Assembly: GCA_948567375.1 (NCBI GenBank)
Contig: OX419760.1
Span: 19,840,001 to 19,904,000, forward strand
DNA length: 64,000 nt
Reading direction: 5' to 3'
Source of the DNA: Lunularia cruciata
Taxonomy: Eukaryota > Streptophyta > Marchantiopsida > Lunulariales > Lunulariaceae
Both the position numbers and the translations under genes were made by a program. The notes beneath the pieces are model-generated. The model was not told the DNA's origin. It searched no databases and worked only from the letters and a program-made list of their open reading frames with translations. Positions 25,015-36,275 of the stretch are shown piece by piece. Each line of letters starts with the position of its first letter. Within the stretch, counting starts at the first letter, position 1.

Positions 25015-26300
25015 ATGGTGCCAAGTTGGCATGCATTGGCCTTTCTGTGTATATTTGTAGAGGCTTTGGTGGTATCTCTCTCAGCTCATACAGGAGGAGT
25101 TATTGAGGTCACAGATCCAAAGAGTGAAGATATTGGTACCGTTCAGCAAGACATTCATGATGATGTCTTAGTGATGGACTATCTTTGCATTGGTGTTGTG
25201 GGTGGCACAATTGGGGCCAAGGAGAGAGACCGTGTTCTTCAACGAGCCAGACGGTTCAGATTGGAGGGTAGACATCTTTTGGGTGTATGGGAGGATGGTA
25301 GAGTGCAAGTAGTACCACTTCCACAGTTGGTCCGTCATGCTCATGAGGAGCTAGGACATTTTGGAGTAAAGCGTACATATAGCTTACTCCATAGTCATTA
25401 TTGGTGGCACGGTATGCAGACCGAGGTACAACAGTTTGTTGCCAGATGTGTGGTTTGTGACCGAGTTAGAGCATCATTCAATGCTCCTACGCCACAGTTA
25501 CACCCATTACCTATCATGGGATTAGGTTAACGTTGGAGTTTGGACTTTGCCGGACCTTTACTGCTGACTGTGAGACATCATCGGTATGTTTTGGTGATGG
25601 TGGAGCACTTCTCCAAGTGGATTGAGTTGGTGGCACTTCCTGACAAGTCTAGTGAAGGGACAACTTACTCGTTCCTGGATTGAGTTCTTAGTCATTTTGG
25701 TGCACCAACTGAGGTTTTGACTGATCAGAGTATAGAGTTCTTGGGAGAATTTTAGGTCTTGTGTGACAAGGCTTTGATTGATCATCTTACTACATCCCGA
25801 GATCACCTTCATGCAAATGGCTTAGCAGAGAGAGTGGTTCAGAAGGTGAAGAGAGGATTGCAAAAGTATGGTTTGCAGAGAGGCCACTTGGGAGATTGGG
25901 ATCTCCAATTACCTTGGTTGGCCATGGGCTATCGGTTCAGCCGGCAAGCCTCCTTAGCATCCTTCTCTCCATACTTTCTATTCTATGGACAAGATCTAGA
26001 TTTACCTATAGCCATTCGTCGAGATGCTATTGTAGTTTTGGACTTGGATGACCCTGATGTATGGATGAGCGCATGTTCTAAGCGGGCAGAGATCTTTCGG
26101 AGAGTGATGTCGATGGCCTTTGAGAACTTGGCGATTACTCAACATAGAGATACTTTATACTATGCTACCATCAAGGAGGAGGTTATAGACCCTCGATTCG
26201 TCAATTTCATCCAGATGACTATGTATATCTAGAGCAGACAGCACCAACAACACTTGATGTTTCTACAAGCCGCACTATCTTGAGAGTGCGCAAGGTTTTT
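25015..26300 (+). pseudogene. Gypsy integrase
   Basis: The N-terminal HHCC zinc-binding domain is at 25330-25470 (HAHEELGHFG ... CVVCDR). The catalytic core begins with SLDFAGP, first aspartate at 25543, then LTDQS, second aspartate at 25723, and NGLAERV, glutamate at 25828, with about 35 residues between the last two as in DDE integrases. The C-terminal part at 26210-26340 has DYVYLEQTAP and VWKDH, similar to the GPY/F-type tail. Stops at 25528, 25681 and 25753 disable it. Confidence 0.88.
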
Positions 26301-26315
26301 CCATCATGAGTCCTT

Positions 26316-26579
26316 GTGTTAGAAGGACATGATGGTGTTGTTTGGAAGGATCATTCATGCAATTGTGCGCTATGCCACCTCCCAAACATTGATGGTACTA
26401 TGGACCCAAGCTTGGCACTTGTACGTGCAGGCTTGAGGTGTATGTTATGTGGCTCTTCAGGTGGAGCTGCTACTATGTTAGTGTGTGATAGCTATTCAAG
26501 AGGATGGCATATGGCATGTATGACTCCTCCCTTCACGGTGGTTCCTCAAGGATAGTGGTTATGTCCTAGATGTACTTGA
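26316..26579 (+). pseudogene. PHD finger at the C-terminus of the gypsy polyprotein
   Basis: In frame with the integrase tail there is a C4HC3 pattern: CMLC (26438-26449), LVCD (from about 26479), RGWHMAC (about 26500-26520), then WLCPRC (26556-26573). PHD fingers bind histone H3 tails, so such a module could steer integration to chromatin, the job a chromodomain does in chromoviruses. The fourth ligand is Tyr (TAT) where Cys (TGT) is expected, and a TAG sits at 26553 just before WLCPRC; both look like decay of a formerly intact finger. Function is inferred. Confidence 0.75.
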
Positions 26580-26746
26580 CCTATAGCTAGTTCATTCTTT
26601 ATATGGTATAGATTGCAGACAGGCAACTAACGATGGGGCTCCATAGCACCCGGCCTCATGATCTTTGCCCATTAGAGGGTATACCATATACTTAGAGTAG
26701 ATGACTATCTGGAGTTAGAGGGACCTCACCGCCAGCTAGGGGGATG

Positions 26747-27416
26747 ATTGTGGCACTTTAGAGTCTATGTATGACTTATGTGTGAGTTGTGCTTCTATAG
26801 TGTATGATGTTGACAACAATGTATACTATGTAGCGATGTATATACGCACGACAGCTGTCATGCCATTTGTAGTGCCGCATCTAGATGCTTGGACACTGGA
26901 GTTCCAGTGATAGTAGTTAGAGTTATTTCAGCAGTTTCTTAGAGACTACTTTCCAATGGTCAGACTTTGTGTTTGGAGTATTGACTTCACGGTGGGGCCC
27001 ATTGTCAGTTTGCACCATCAAGTGTGCCGTCAGTGGGACCGTTAGGGTTTCAAAGCTAGCTCGAGTCCAGGGGGTATAGTTTTGAAGTGAGCTCCATAGA
27101 GCTCACTTCTTTGATGTTGAGCCTTCGAGTTCTTGGCTATGGTAGACATAGGCCGGTGAGGGTCACCTGGATTCTCTATGCTTGAGTGGGTGTGGCTTGA
27201 CTATAATCAATGCCCAGTTGTTGGCAGTTTATAGAGTGACAAATCAAGTACTGATATGAGTTGTGTTGAGTTGAGTGGTAAGCAATCTGATTATTGTGGC
27301 ACTTTAGAGTCTATGTATGATTTATGTGTGAGTTGTGCTTCTATAGTGTATGATGTTGACAGCAATGTATGTTGTGTAGCGATGTATGTTGTGTAGCAAT
27401 GTATATACGCACAACA
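26747..27416 (+). repeat. 3' LTR part flanked by two copies of a 110-bp segment
   Basis: Positions 26856-27292 match the start of the 5' LTR. The segment GATTGTGGCACTTTAGAGTC at 26746 recurs at about 27291, after the LTR part. A purine-rich stretch (TAGGGGGGATGA) at 26738-26747 lies ahead of the first copy. Arrangement: segment, LTR part, segment. Confidence 0.75.
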
Positions 27417-27654
27417 AATGCTCTATTCTATCCAATTCTCTAATAGCTTGCTTCATCTCAACCAAGATAACATCCACTCTTCTCCCACTTTGTTCCACCT
27501 CACATTTGTAGATAGGTTTCATGCTTATTATAAATGAGTTTTGCTTGGTCTTACAATTTTAGTCACTTGCTCTTTCAAGTTTTGATGGTTGGTCTTCAAT
27601 TATTATATTGTCCTCTATTTAGATACATGATTTGCTTAGTATTTATTGATTACA

Positions 27655-27713
<59 letters not shown>

Positions 27714-28719
27714 CTATTGCTATTGATTTGGAAAAAGTTATATATAAAGATTACATTTCATTTGCACTTCATATGCACTTATTGAGTTCTAAATCCATTA
27801 TTCTTTGAACAACTTTTGCTCTCATGTCCCAATATATAAGCAACTGGTACATTGGAGTGCAATCTCTTGGTCTGTGTTCAACCGCCTTTTTCTTTATTAA
27901 GAAATAGGTTATCTTACTTCTTTATATGTCTTAAAGGACTTGAGACAATACCAATTTAGGATTTATACAATAATTTAAATATTAGTTGCTATAAGAACCA
28001 ATAGTTTGTAAATAGATCCATTACATTGTATGATTACCCATCCTTTTGGCTCACTTTTTTGTTTGGTTCTGGTTTGTTGTATTCTTCATCTTGAGGTAAG
28101 ATAATTCAATTTACATACTACTTGCTTGCTGCAACAATAGTTGTAAAATTTTTGGGTAAGTTTATTGTAATGTTTGATGATTCAATTTATTTTTGATTTA
28201 CAATTTCTTTATTTTCATTTACTATTCATTTCTTGCAATGACACAATACTCCTGATACACTCCAAAATTTTTCCGATTGTCTTGTACCTTACACTTTACA
28301 CTTATCTTTAGTTAATGAAACATATCTTGCTTCCTTACTTTTGACACCATCTTGGGTCACCACTTGGCCAACCACACACTCTTTAGTTACACATCTCTTT
28401 GTCACATGTTGGCTTAATAGTTATTCTTCCTTGACATAAGATGGGTTAAATTACACTTCCATTCCACTTCCCATACCACTTCCTAGTTTTTCTCTTACAT
28501 TTTCACCCCAATTGATAATCTATCCACAACCTTCTACTCAACTCCCAATTTAGGATATTTGCTTTTTCTTAGTTTTTGCTAGTCATGGGGTCTTTTTGCT
28601 CAAGTTGCAACGTAGTATAGAACAATATTTGCCCTTATTTTGGGAAATATCTTTCATTTCCCATGGGGAAGTATCTTTTTGCCTCCTATATAGAACCAAT
28701 TGCTTAGATCTTACCTCTA
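27417..28719. other. AT-rich spacer, no recognisable gene
   Basis: It holds a TA microsatellite at 27658-27709 and otherwise AT-rich sequence with only short frames and no motif. Confidence 0.5.
27658..27709. repeat. TA dinucleotide microsatellite
   Basis: About 25 uninterrupted AT/TA units. Confidence 0.98.
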
Positions 28720-29062
28720 CATACTCCCAAGAAGCTACATACAAGACTCCTAAGAAGATTCCAAGGAAGTTCCTTCTAGAAGCTACCTTTCTTGAAGTGC
28801 AAGCTAAGGTAGCCATCTACTTGGCATACAAGCTAAGCTAGCTATTTATGTAGCCTACAAGTTACTCCATCCTTGGAAGTTTCCTAGAAGCTTCTCACAA
28901 AGAAGTGCTTGGACGCATTTAGTACATTCTACCAATAAGCTTCTTAGATGCTACTAGAACATTCTTAGAATTCCTAGATGTATGAAACTTTTAACCCCAT
29001 TTTGCTATATTTAACTTATTCTACTAAATCATTCACTTATGCTAACTCAATGTTATAATATA
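28720..29062 (-). repeat. 3' LTR of the old gypsy element
   Basis: It matches 35945-36275 over most of its length with many substitutions and indels. The right edge is set by the adjoining polypurine tract; the left edge is approximate. Confidence 0.6.
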
Positions 29063-31859
29063 CTCCCCTCTACTAGTTGGTGATATCCTCATTGCCATGG
29101 AGTTTTCAAACTCTTGTATTGCAATTTGAGCACCTTGGATGAGAAAGAGGTTCTCATTTTGCATCATGAAAGATATATTCTTTCCAAGGACCTTATACTC
29201 AATTTGTAATTGACGGTGTGGTGCTATGCACTATTTTCACTAGGAACATATGAAAGGCCTAGTTTTGGAGACTGTATGCAAGGAGGCTGAATCTAAACCT
29301 ATCAAGAATGGTTATGCCTACTTGTAATCCTAACCATAAGGTACTTTTACACTAATTCCCAAGTTTTGTGCAATGTGTAAGAAAAGTGCAACCTGACCTT
29401 CCATCACAAAATGCACTCTTGGTTGTTGAGCATCACTTCAAGCATCACCAAGGAGAAATACATGACACTTCTAAGGAAGGAAACCTAAGTGCAGCACACA
29501 CACACCAATCCAAATGCAAGTAGCTTGATAGCAACTCTCTATACTTCTAGTTCACAAAATTTTAAAGTATCCTTGCTCAATCCAAGAGATACTTCCATCT
29601 TTTACTCCAAGAACTACTAACTTGAGCTCCAAATAGAGATTTCTATGTTTTTTGGTGAGGAAATAGTTGCAAGACTCAAAATTATATAACTTCTTATGCA
29701 TAGCTCTGATTTAGATGTTATAGAACTCAATAAAATCCTGAAAATTAATCTGTCTAGTGATATATGGCAAACCTTAATCTAACCTCTATAGCTCTTGTGA
29801 TAGTATCTTGAACTAAGTCTAATTTTTGCAATTCAAACCTAATTGAAACCTTAATCAAGGTTTCACTCTTGGTTCTTGCACAATTTTTTCCAGATTTTTT
29901 GCCTAGGGTATGTAAACATTAGTGAAAACTAGCAAGCTTTAATGCTTTCAATCATGACGTAAAATAGGAAAAATTGACATTTACTTGTAGTTGAAGATTG
30001 AATAACTTATTGGTGCTTATGATACTAATTTTAGTGGAGTTTTTTGCATCAATCCTTGTTGCTTATAAGCCCAAAGCTGAAATTTTTTTACAAGGTAGTT
30101 AACCATACTCTTTTCTAATCCTCTTTGAAGTTTAGCAATAGAATTCAACCTCAATTCCTAAATATGGATAATTCTAAAGTTGGGTTAAGTCTTGAGCTTT
30201 GTAGAACCAAGTTTATTTGATCCAAATAACTAAATTATCTATTTCAATAATTCACATGAAATTTTTTCACAAAGGTATAAATTCTTGCCACAAAAGTTGC
30301 TAGAAAATTCCACAAGTTGATTCAAACCAAAGCTTGAGATATAACTAAAACCCCAAATCTGATAAAAATCTCCACCCCAACACCTTAATTTTAAGGTTTC
30401 CAACTTCCATCAATCACACCAGCTTCAAATACAATCCAAACGTATTGTGTCTTAGATGAAACACAACCAACATTTTATCTTATGTCCAACCCAATGAAAA
30501 TATTATGAAAAGATTATGAAAAGATATTGTGGAATGCTAAGAATACCCAAAATTGTGCATATATGTGCAAATTAGAACTCTCTTATTTGCATTGATCACA
30601 TCTCAAGCATTATTCATTCAATTCCTCAGGTTTCTCATCTATAGGCTATAGTTTGTCTTGTCTTGTCTTCTCTAGAATGTTGGACTTATCTCCCCAAATG
30701 GACATTTGGCAACCTCCCCAAACTTGCAAAACCTTACCCTTGACTTATTGGGAGTCACTTCTTTGTATATTGGACAACTCCACAACTGACAATGACAACT
30801 CCTCCTTTTGACACATGGAACTCCAAAGCATTGAGAGACACTTTGTACATCTCCTTTTACAAAATAACATAGATATTTGAACCACAAACTTGCCCATAAG
30901 TAAGCACAAGAAGGATAAAAGGACCATGATTCTCCATTATTGATGCCATGAATACAAGACCAAAATGAGCTACCATTTAGGCCCAAAATTGATCACAATG
31001 TAAAATCTGAAATATGTTTAGAAAAGGATTTGGAAGAGGTAAATCAAGAGCACAAAATATCTCTTGGTTGCCTCATCTCCAAATGCCCTAACTCTCATGC
31101 TACGCTACATACTTGCAACTTGCAAGACTAAAATACACTATATTCTATCAAGTCTCCGCCACCCTATATACATCATAGTCTTGGACAATGACAAGAGTGT
31201 AGTCCACATGGCTAACTACTTAAATGTACATAGATTGCTCATATAGCAATTGCTCAAATGTGGGACCTATTGTAAACTCTACTCTAACAATGTGTAGATA
31301 AATAGCACTAAATTATTTTCCCTTAGCTAAGCAAACCACAACACAACAACAATCACATTGGATATCATTTTGTGCACAAATATGGTTGAATTTGTATTCA
31401 TCATTGAGATAGATTGAAGGAAGAGGAGGTTAGTCATGAGTAGGAAAGTAAGATGTATTAGAAATAAAGTTTTTGAATTTGAAACATGGAAGATAGGAAT
31501 CATCATATGACTTGGAACTACAAGTTTATAACAACCCAAGAAATAATCTAAATAAGATCAAAACGACATATCCAATTGGGAGTAAGTTACACAACTTGGA
31601 TTTCAAGAGGGAGAGGAATATTACTAGAGGAAAGCATGATCCTAGACCTATGTGAAAGGTGAGGTCACAAAAATATCTATCAACATATTGATTTTGTTGA
31701 TTTTGGGCAACAAGAAGATGATACTTGGCCTAGTGTAAGGATCTAGATAGCATAGAGGAGAAGGTGGGAGTATAAGAGACATGAGATGATGGTGGAGCAA
31801 GAAGAGAGTTGAGAACAAAGTGAATCTTTTCCATAATTGAGAAAGAAGGGAAAGAATCC

Positions 31860-32100
31860 TATATTTTCTTGCTTGGAATTATTATACGGAAATTCAACAA
31901 CCACAAGACAAATATTTCAATTAGTGTGATAAATAATGAAACAGAAATAGAGCATATCTTCCAAGGTGCAATTGGCTTGTTTGGCTTTCCTATCAATTTG
32001 AGGATGATAGCCCATAGACAAGGTAAGCTTAGTATCGAGTAGCTTAAAGAGTGTTTGCCAAAATTTATCAATAAATTAGAAATCACAATCAAAGGTGAGA
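31860..32100 (-). pseudogene. Integrase core remnant of the old gypsy element
   Basis: On the minus strand FWQTLFKLLDTKL, then MGYHPQIDRKA and TLEDML, then VVEFPYNNS follow in order, matching the family pattern FW..LF..LGT.L..S..YHPQTDGQ...NRTLE. The final catalytic glutamate region is changed (QANCTLED). Confidence 0.8.
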
Positions 32101-33179
32101 ACCCTTTGCATCCATGGTGCTGAAGACAATGTCATAAAAAATCTTGGCCAATGTTGGAGCATCCATTTTATCCATAGTATGGGCCAAATGAATTTGCTTA
32201 TTTGGCTTATAAGCTTATTAACAAGCATTACAATTGTTATAAATCTGGCCTTGGTCTATCTTTGGTAAAGATATGATGAGACTTAAGCTCACATGTTCCC
32301 ATCAAGCAGATAGAATTGGTAGGAGTTGAATTAGTCTACTTGGCTTTTGGTTGCTTATCTTGTTGCATTGGCAACTCATACAAGATTAGATGAACTCTTG
32401 CTTCTCATGCCATGTTTTGCTACCACCCTTAGCATTGTAGGGTACTCAATGTCTACACACATGTGACTAGCAATTGGTAAATCATACACTTCTTGAAGTT
32501 GCAAAAGTTTTAGATCTACTATACATAGAATGTAGACTTTTTTCTTGTAAAATAGAAGGCCATCCTTGAATGAAAAGGTATCATACTACTTATCACATTT
32601 TATAAGGCAACTTTGCACAAGATGAAAGAAGAGATCTTATTGTAACAAAATCTTGAACTTGGTTTGTACCTTTGAATCACCATGGTAATTATTTTTATTA
32701 TGGGAGATTCAGGAAAAATATTCAAGTCAAATTATCATGACAAGATATCAAGAATGACATAGAATTTTCTTTGTTTGTACTTAATTTTGATATCAAACAA
32801 TTTTTACTCCCACCAATGATACCAACTCTTCATGTGCTCCAAATCTAAGGTCTACAATAAGAGTTTGTGGTTTGTGCATTATCACTTGTTTCTCTAAGGG
32901 GTAATGTCTCCATACCTTGGTTGCATATACCATTGTAAGTTGTTCTTGATTTCAAGCATTAATTCAATTCTGTTACATTTAGTTATCAAGATATAAAAGC
33001 AATGGGATGCAATCCATCTAAAAATTCCTATTGCAATATAACTCTAATTGAAAAGTTAGAAATATCAAAATCAACCAAACAAAGTAATTGAGGATCATAT
33101 AGTTGGAGGATGTAGCATGAAGACACCATATCATTAAGTTTCTTGAATGCTTCTTCTTGCTTGGTGGTCCACCCAAAGC

Positions 33180-33900
33180 TTGTTATCTTTCCTCATAGAT
33201 CAATCAATGGTGCATCAACATGAGCATAATAGTGGATGAACAATTGGTAAGGAATCACCGATCCATTTTATCCTTGAACTTCTATGGTATCTTTAGGAGT
33301 ATGCCAATTGGTAATGGTATTGATTTTCTACTCTTCAATCTTGATCACCTTGGTTGAAACACTATGGCCCAAGAAGATAACTTCCTTCTATAAAAAGCAC
33401 AACTGAACTTCTTGGAAGAGAATTTTGATTGTCATATAATCTTAAGACTTCTTGTATATGGTTCTTGTATTCTACCTCCATCTTGTTATAAATTAAAATA
33501 TCATCCAAGAATACTACAAAAAATTCAATCCAATAGCTCCTCTAATAGCCAATGTGTTCAATCTATGAAGACTATTTGAGCATTAGTGACTGCACAAAAG
33601 GTAAAATCCTCACTAAAATGCACATACTTTGTGTAAGAGTTAGTCTTTTGTATATCTTTTCAAAAAATTGGAATTTACCTATAATTGCTTCAAAGATTCA
33701 AGTTTGAGAAGTATTATGCTCTAGTTGATTGATCCAACAAGTCATCAATTTGAGACAAGTGATATGTATTATTTATGTTTTTTATTGAGACCACATTAGT
33801 CAATATAGAATTGAAATCCTCGATCCTTCTTTGATACAAATAATAGGGATGCTCTTTAAGGAGATGTATAAAATATGAAATCTATATGAAATTCTTCTCC
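33180..33900 (-). pseudogene. Reverse transcriptase remnant of the old gypsy element
   Basis: The minus strand reads VVFLDDILIYNKME at 33478-33519, the YxDD-type catalytic box of gypsy RT, followed by an LGHSVS and NWHTPKDTIEVQG stretch that matches the thumb and connection region (LGH-V, W-TPK-..EVR-FLG). The frame is broken repeatedly. Confidence 0.8.
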
Positions 33901-34743
33901 AAAAACTTAGTCAATGTTGTTTGAAGTTATTTTTACACCTTTGGTGAGAGCCTATATATTGGTCTACTTGCTAGAATACTACTTTGCAATAGCTTAAACT
34001 TGAAGGGCATATTATGATTAGAAGGTAACCCTTTTGCAAAATCATTTAGAAATATGTCTACAAACTCTTGAACTATCTAATCAACCATTGCCTTTTGAGT
34101 CTAGCTATGCTCACAAATTTCCTTGAGCACTTTGCTTGGTCCACATAGAAGAAATAGGGATATCTTTCTCCAAAGCTTGTTATCACTCAATATATTGACA
34201 AAATTTCCATCTTGGGGTTGACTACTCTTAGATGTCTTCCTCAAAAGTGCCATACAACCTAAAAAATTCCTTATCTTGGTGTTGTACTTGAATTTGTCCT
34301 TGGGCCCAATCAAATTGAACTTGATGATGTTCAAACCAAAGAAGACCTAGATGATATTGTTATACAAGAGAGCTACTAAAAATCTCATACACCTCTATAT
34401 AGTCCATCCTAATTTTGAATGTAATAAAATATGAGGTATTTAATATAAAAACCTTTCTACCATCCATTATCATTAATTTACTACCTAATATCATCTTGAT
34501 ACATAATTCTTTGCTAATTGCATAGACATGTAATTTTCAAAATTCACACAATCAACTATAGTCTACCATATTAATTGGTTTTATACCTTACAAATGAATT
34601 AAAATTGCATAAGTTGAAAGCCTTCAATCCAATTTGAAGAAATCAAGTTTCCAATAAATACCTTTATATCTCTTATTGTGACTCTTTTATTCCTTGATCC
34701 TCATACTCCAAGAACTCTATTTAGGTCAAGGTTGTATATTCTT

Positions 34744-34800
34744 GGTTGGACATTTGGCAATGCAATGTCCAATTTGGCAACAATAGAAGCAACCACCACT
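34744..34800 (-). pseudogene. Gag zinc knuckle remnant of the old gypsy element
   Basis: The minus strand reads CFYCCQIGHCIAKCP, a complete C-x2-C-x4-H-x4-C nucleocapsid knuckle. It lies upstream of the RT remnant, where gag should be. Confidence 0.75.
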
Positions 34801-35944
34801 TTGCTACAATTATTCTTTGTTTACTATGCAAAGTGATTGTTTTTAGATGCCATCAATCTCCATTGGTGCTGGCTTGTCCTCCATGTGTAGTGTGTTTGCA
34901 ACTTTTGAAAAGGTCCGGGTTGAGACCAAGTTGTCACAACCAATCAAAGCGCTCAGCCAATTGCATGGCTTCTTCCAAATGTCCGGGCTTGCATATGGTT
35001 ATTTCTACTTTTTGCATGATTTCAAACCTCTAACAAACCAAACCAATCCAAAGCTTTTTCTTCTTGTATCTTTGGAGTTTACATGATTATGCTTTGGAAT
35101 TGAGTGATTTAGCTCTTCATAAAACCAATCTATCTCAATTTTACCAATCTATCTTGTGTGGCTTGTGCAACATTCATTACTTGAAATATCTCAATTATGG
35201 CTCTCTTGAATTCTTCCCATGTCAAGATTGAATTAACAAATTGTAGTTGAGCTTCCTCTATTCAAAATTTCCACCACAATTGTACCACTCCATCTAGTTG
35301 GCTTAAAGCCAACAAGATTCATCTCCATTCATCTAAAATAATCGTTGGCTTTAAAGTACCACTCACAATTATACAAAGTTCTCTACTACATTTGGTAAAC
35401 ACATGCTTTCAAATGGCTTAAGGTTTCAAAATCACACTCAATCTTCTTCTTCTAAAAAATTTGCTCTCTCTGTTTATGGCTATTGTTGACTATCACAATT
35501 CTCTCTTCACACAATCAAGTAAGATGTTCTATTTATTGTTACATAGAAATGATAACTTTGTGCATCATCATTATGGCTACTTTTCTACCAAAACTTCCTT
35601 GCAATGTCTAGGTTAATACATACATACAACACGTCCACCATTCTCTATAATTTACAATCCAAGGGACCAATGATTATTGGATAAGGTGATAGATTCAATA
35701 TCTTTTGACCAAAGCATGAAATGATGAATTACGTGAAATAATTGTTTGGTAGTACATGGACATGAAAATCCCAAGTGTTTGGGGAAATGGATTTGATGGT
35801 CTAAAGATTCCATCTATCCTATTCCCATTTTAATTCCAATGTAAACGATTGAGGAGAGAAATGAGGGAATAGAAGATCATATTGAAACTCTTAAATGAAA
35901 CAAATTATGAATACCTAGTATGAGTTAAGGGTTTAGTACATATA

Positions 35945-36275
35945 AGGAAGCTAAGTACAAGATCACCAAGAAGCTTCCAAGGATGGCTCCTTGTAGAAGC
36001 TGCCTTTCTTGGAGTGCAAGCAAAGCTAGTAATCTACTTTGTTTACTTGCTAATCCAACTGTTTACTTAGCAAACAAGTTACTACATATTGGGAAGTTAT
36101 TAGAAGCTTCTCATAAAGATGCTTCTTGGATGCTTTTAGAACATTCTACAAAGAAACTTCTTAGATGCTTCTAGTACATTCTTATAATATATAGATGGAT
36201 GTAATTTTTACCCCTATTTTGCTAAATTTAACTTATTCTATTTACTCTGAGCTAACTCAATATTATTACAATATT
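35945..36275 (-). repeat. 5' LTR of the old gypsy element
   Basis: This is the partner of 28720-29062. Just left of it (minus strand, about 35905-35920) TAGGTATTCATAAT may be a worn primer-binding site. Confidence 0.55.

Larger units (their letters stand above)
17520..27416 (+). mobile_element. Ty3/gypsy retrotransposon with a PHD finger after integrase
   Basis: A full-length but degenerate gypsy element: 5' LTR, primer-binding site, gag with two zinc knuckles, protease, RT, RNase H, integrase, PHD finger and a 3' LTR part. The 5' LTR start (TGTCACGCCATTTGTAG) recurs at 26856 with few changes over about 440 bp. Order PR-RT-RH-IN identifies Ty3/gypsy. Each coding section has stops, mostly single-base changes typical of an ageing copy. 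The 3' end is abnormal: the LTR homology stops near 27293 and is followed by a second copy of the sequence found just before it. Confidence 0.9.
28720..36275 (-). mobile_element. Old, highly degenerate Ty3/gypsy element
   Basis: Direct repeats of about 340 bp at 28720-29062 and 35945-36275 share AAGAAGCTT, TTCTTGAAGTGCAAGC-like, TTCTTAGATGCT, TTTGCTAAATTTAACTTATT-like stretches and act as LTRs. Next to the left one, AGAGGGGAGTATA (minus strand, 29064-29078) is a good polypurine tract, so the element reads right to left. Minus-strand remains between them are a CCHC knuckle (34747-34791), RT with FLDDILIY (33478-33519) followed by YLLGHSVS (about 33385) and RNase H-like PLIDL (about 33200), and integrase (31860-32100). 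Stops and indels are everywhere, much more than in the element at 17520. Confidence 0.75.
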
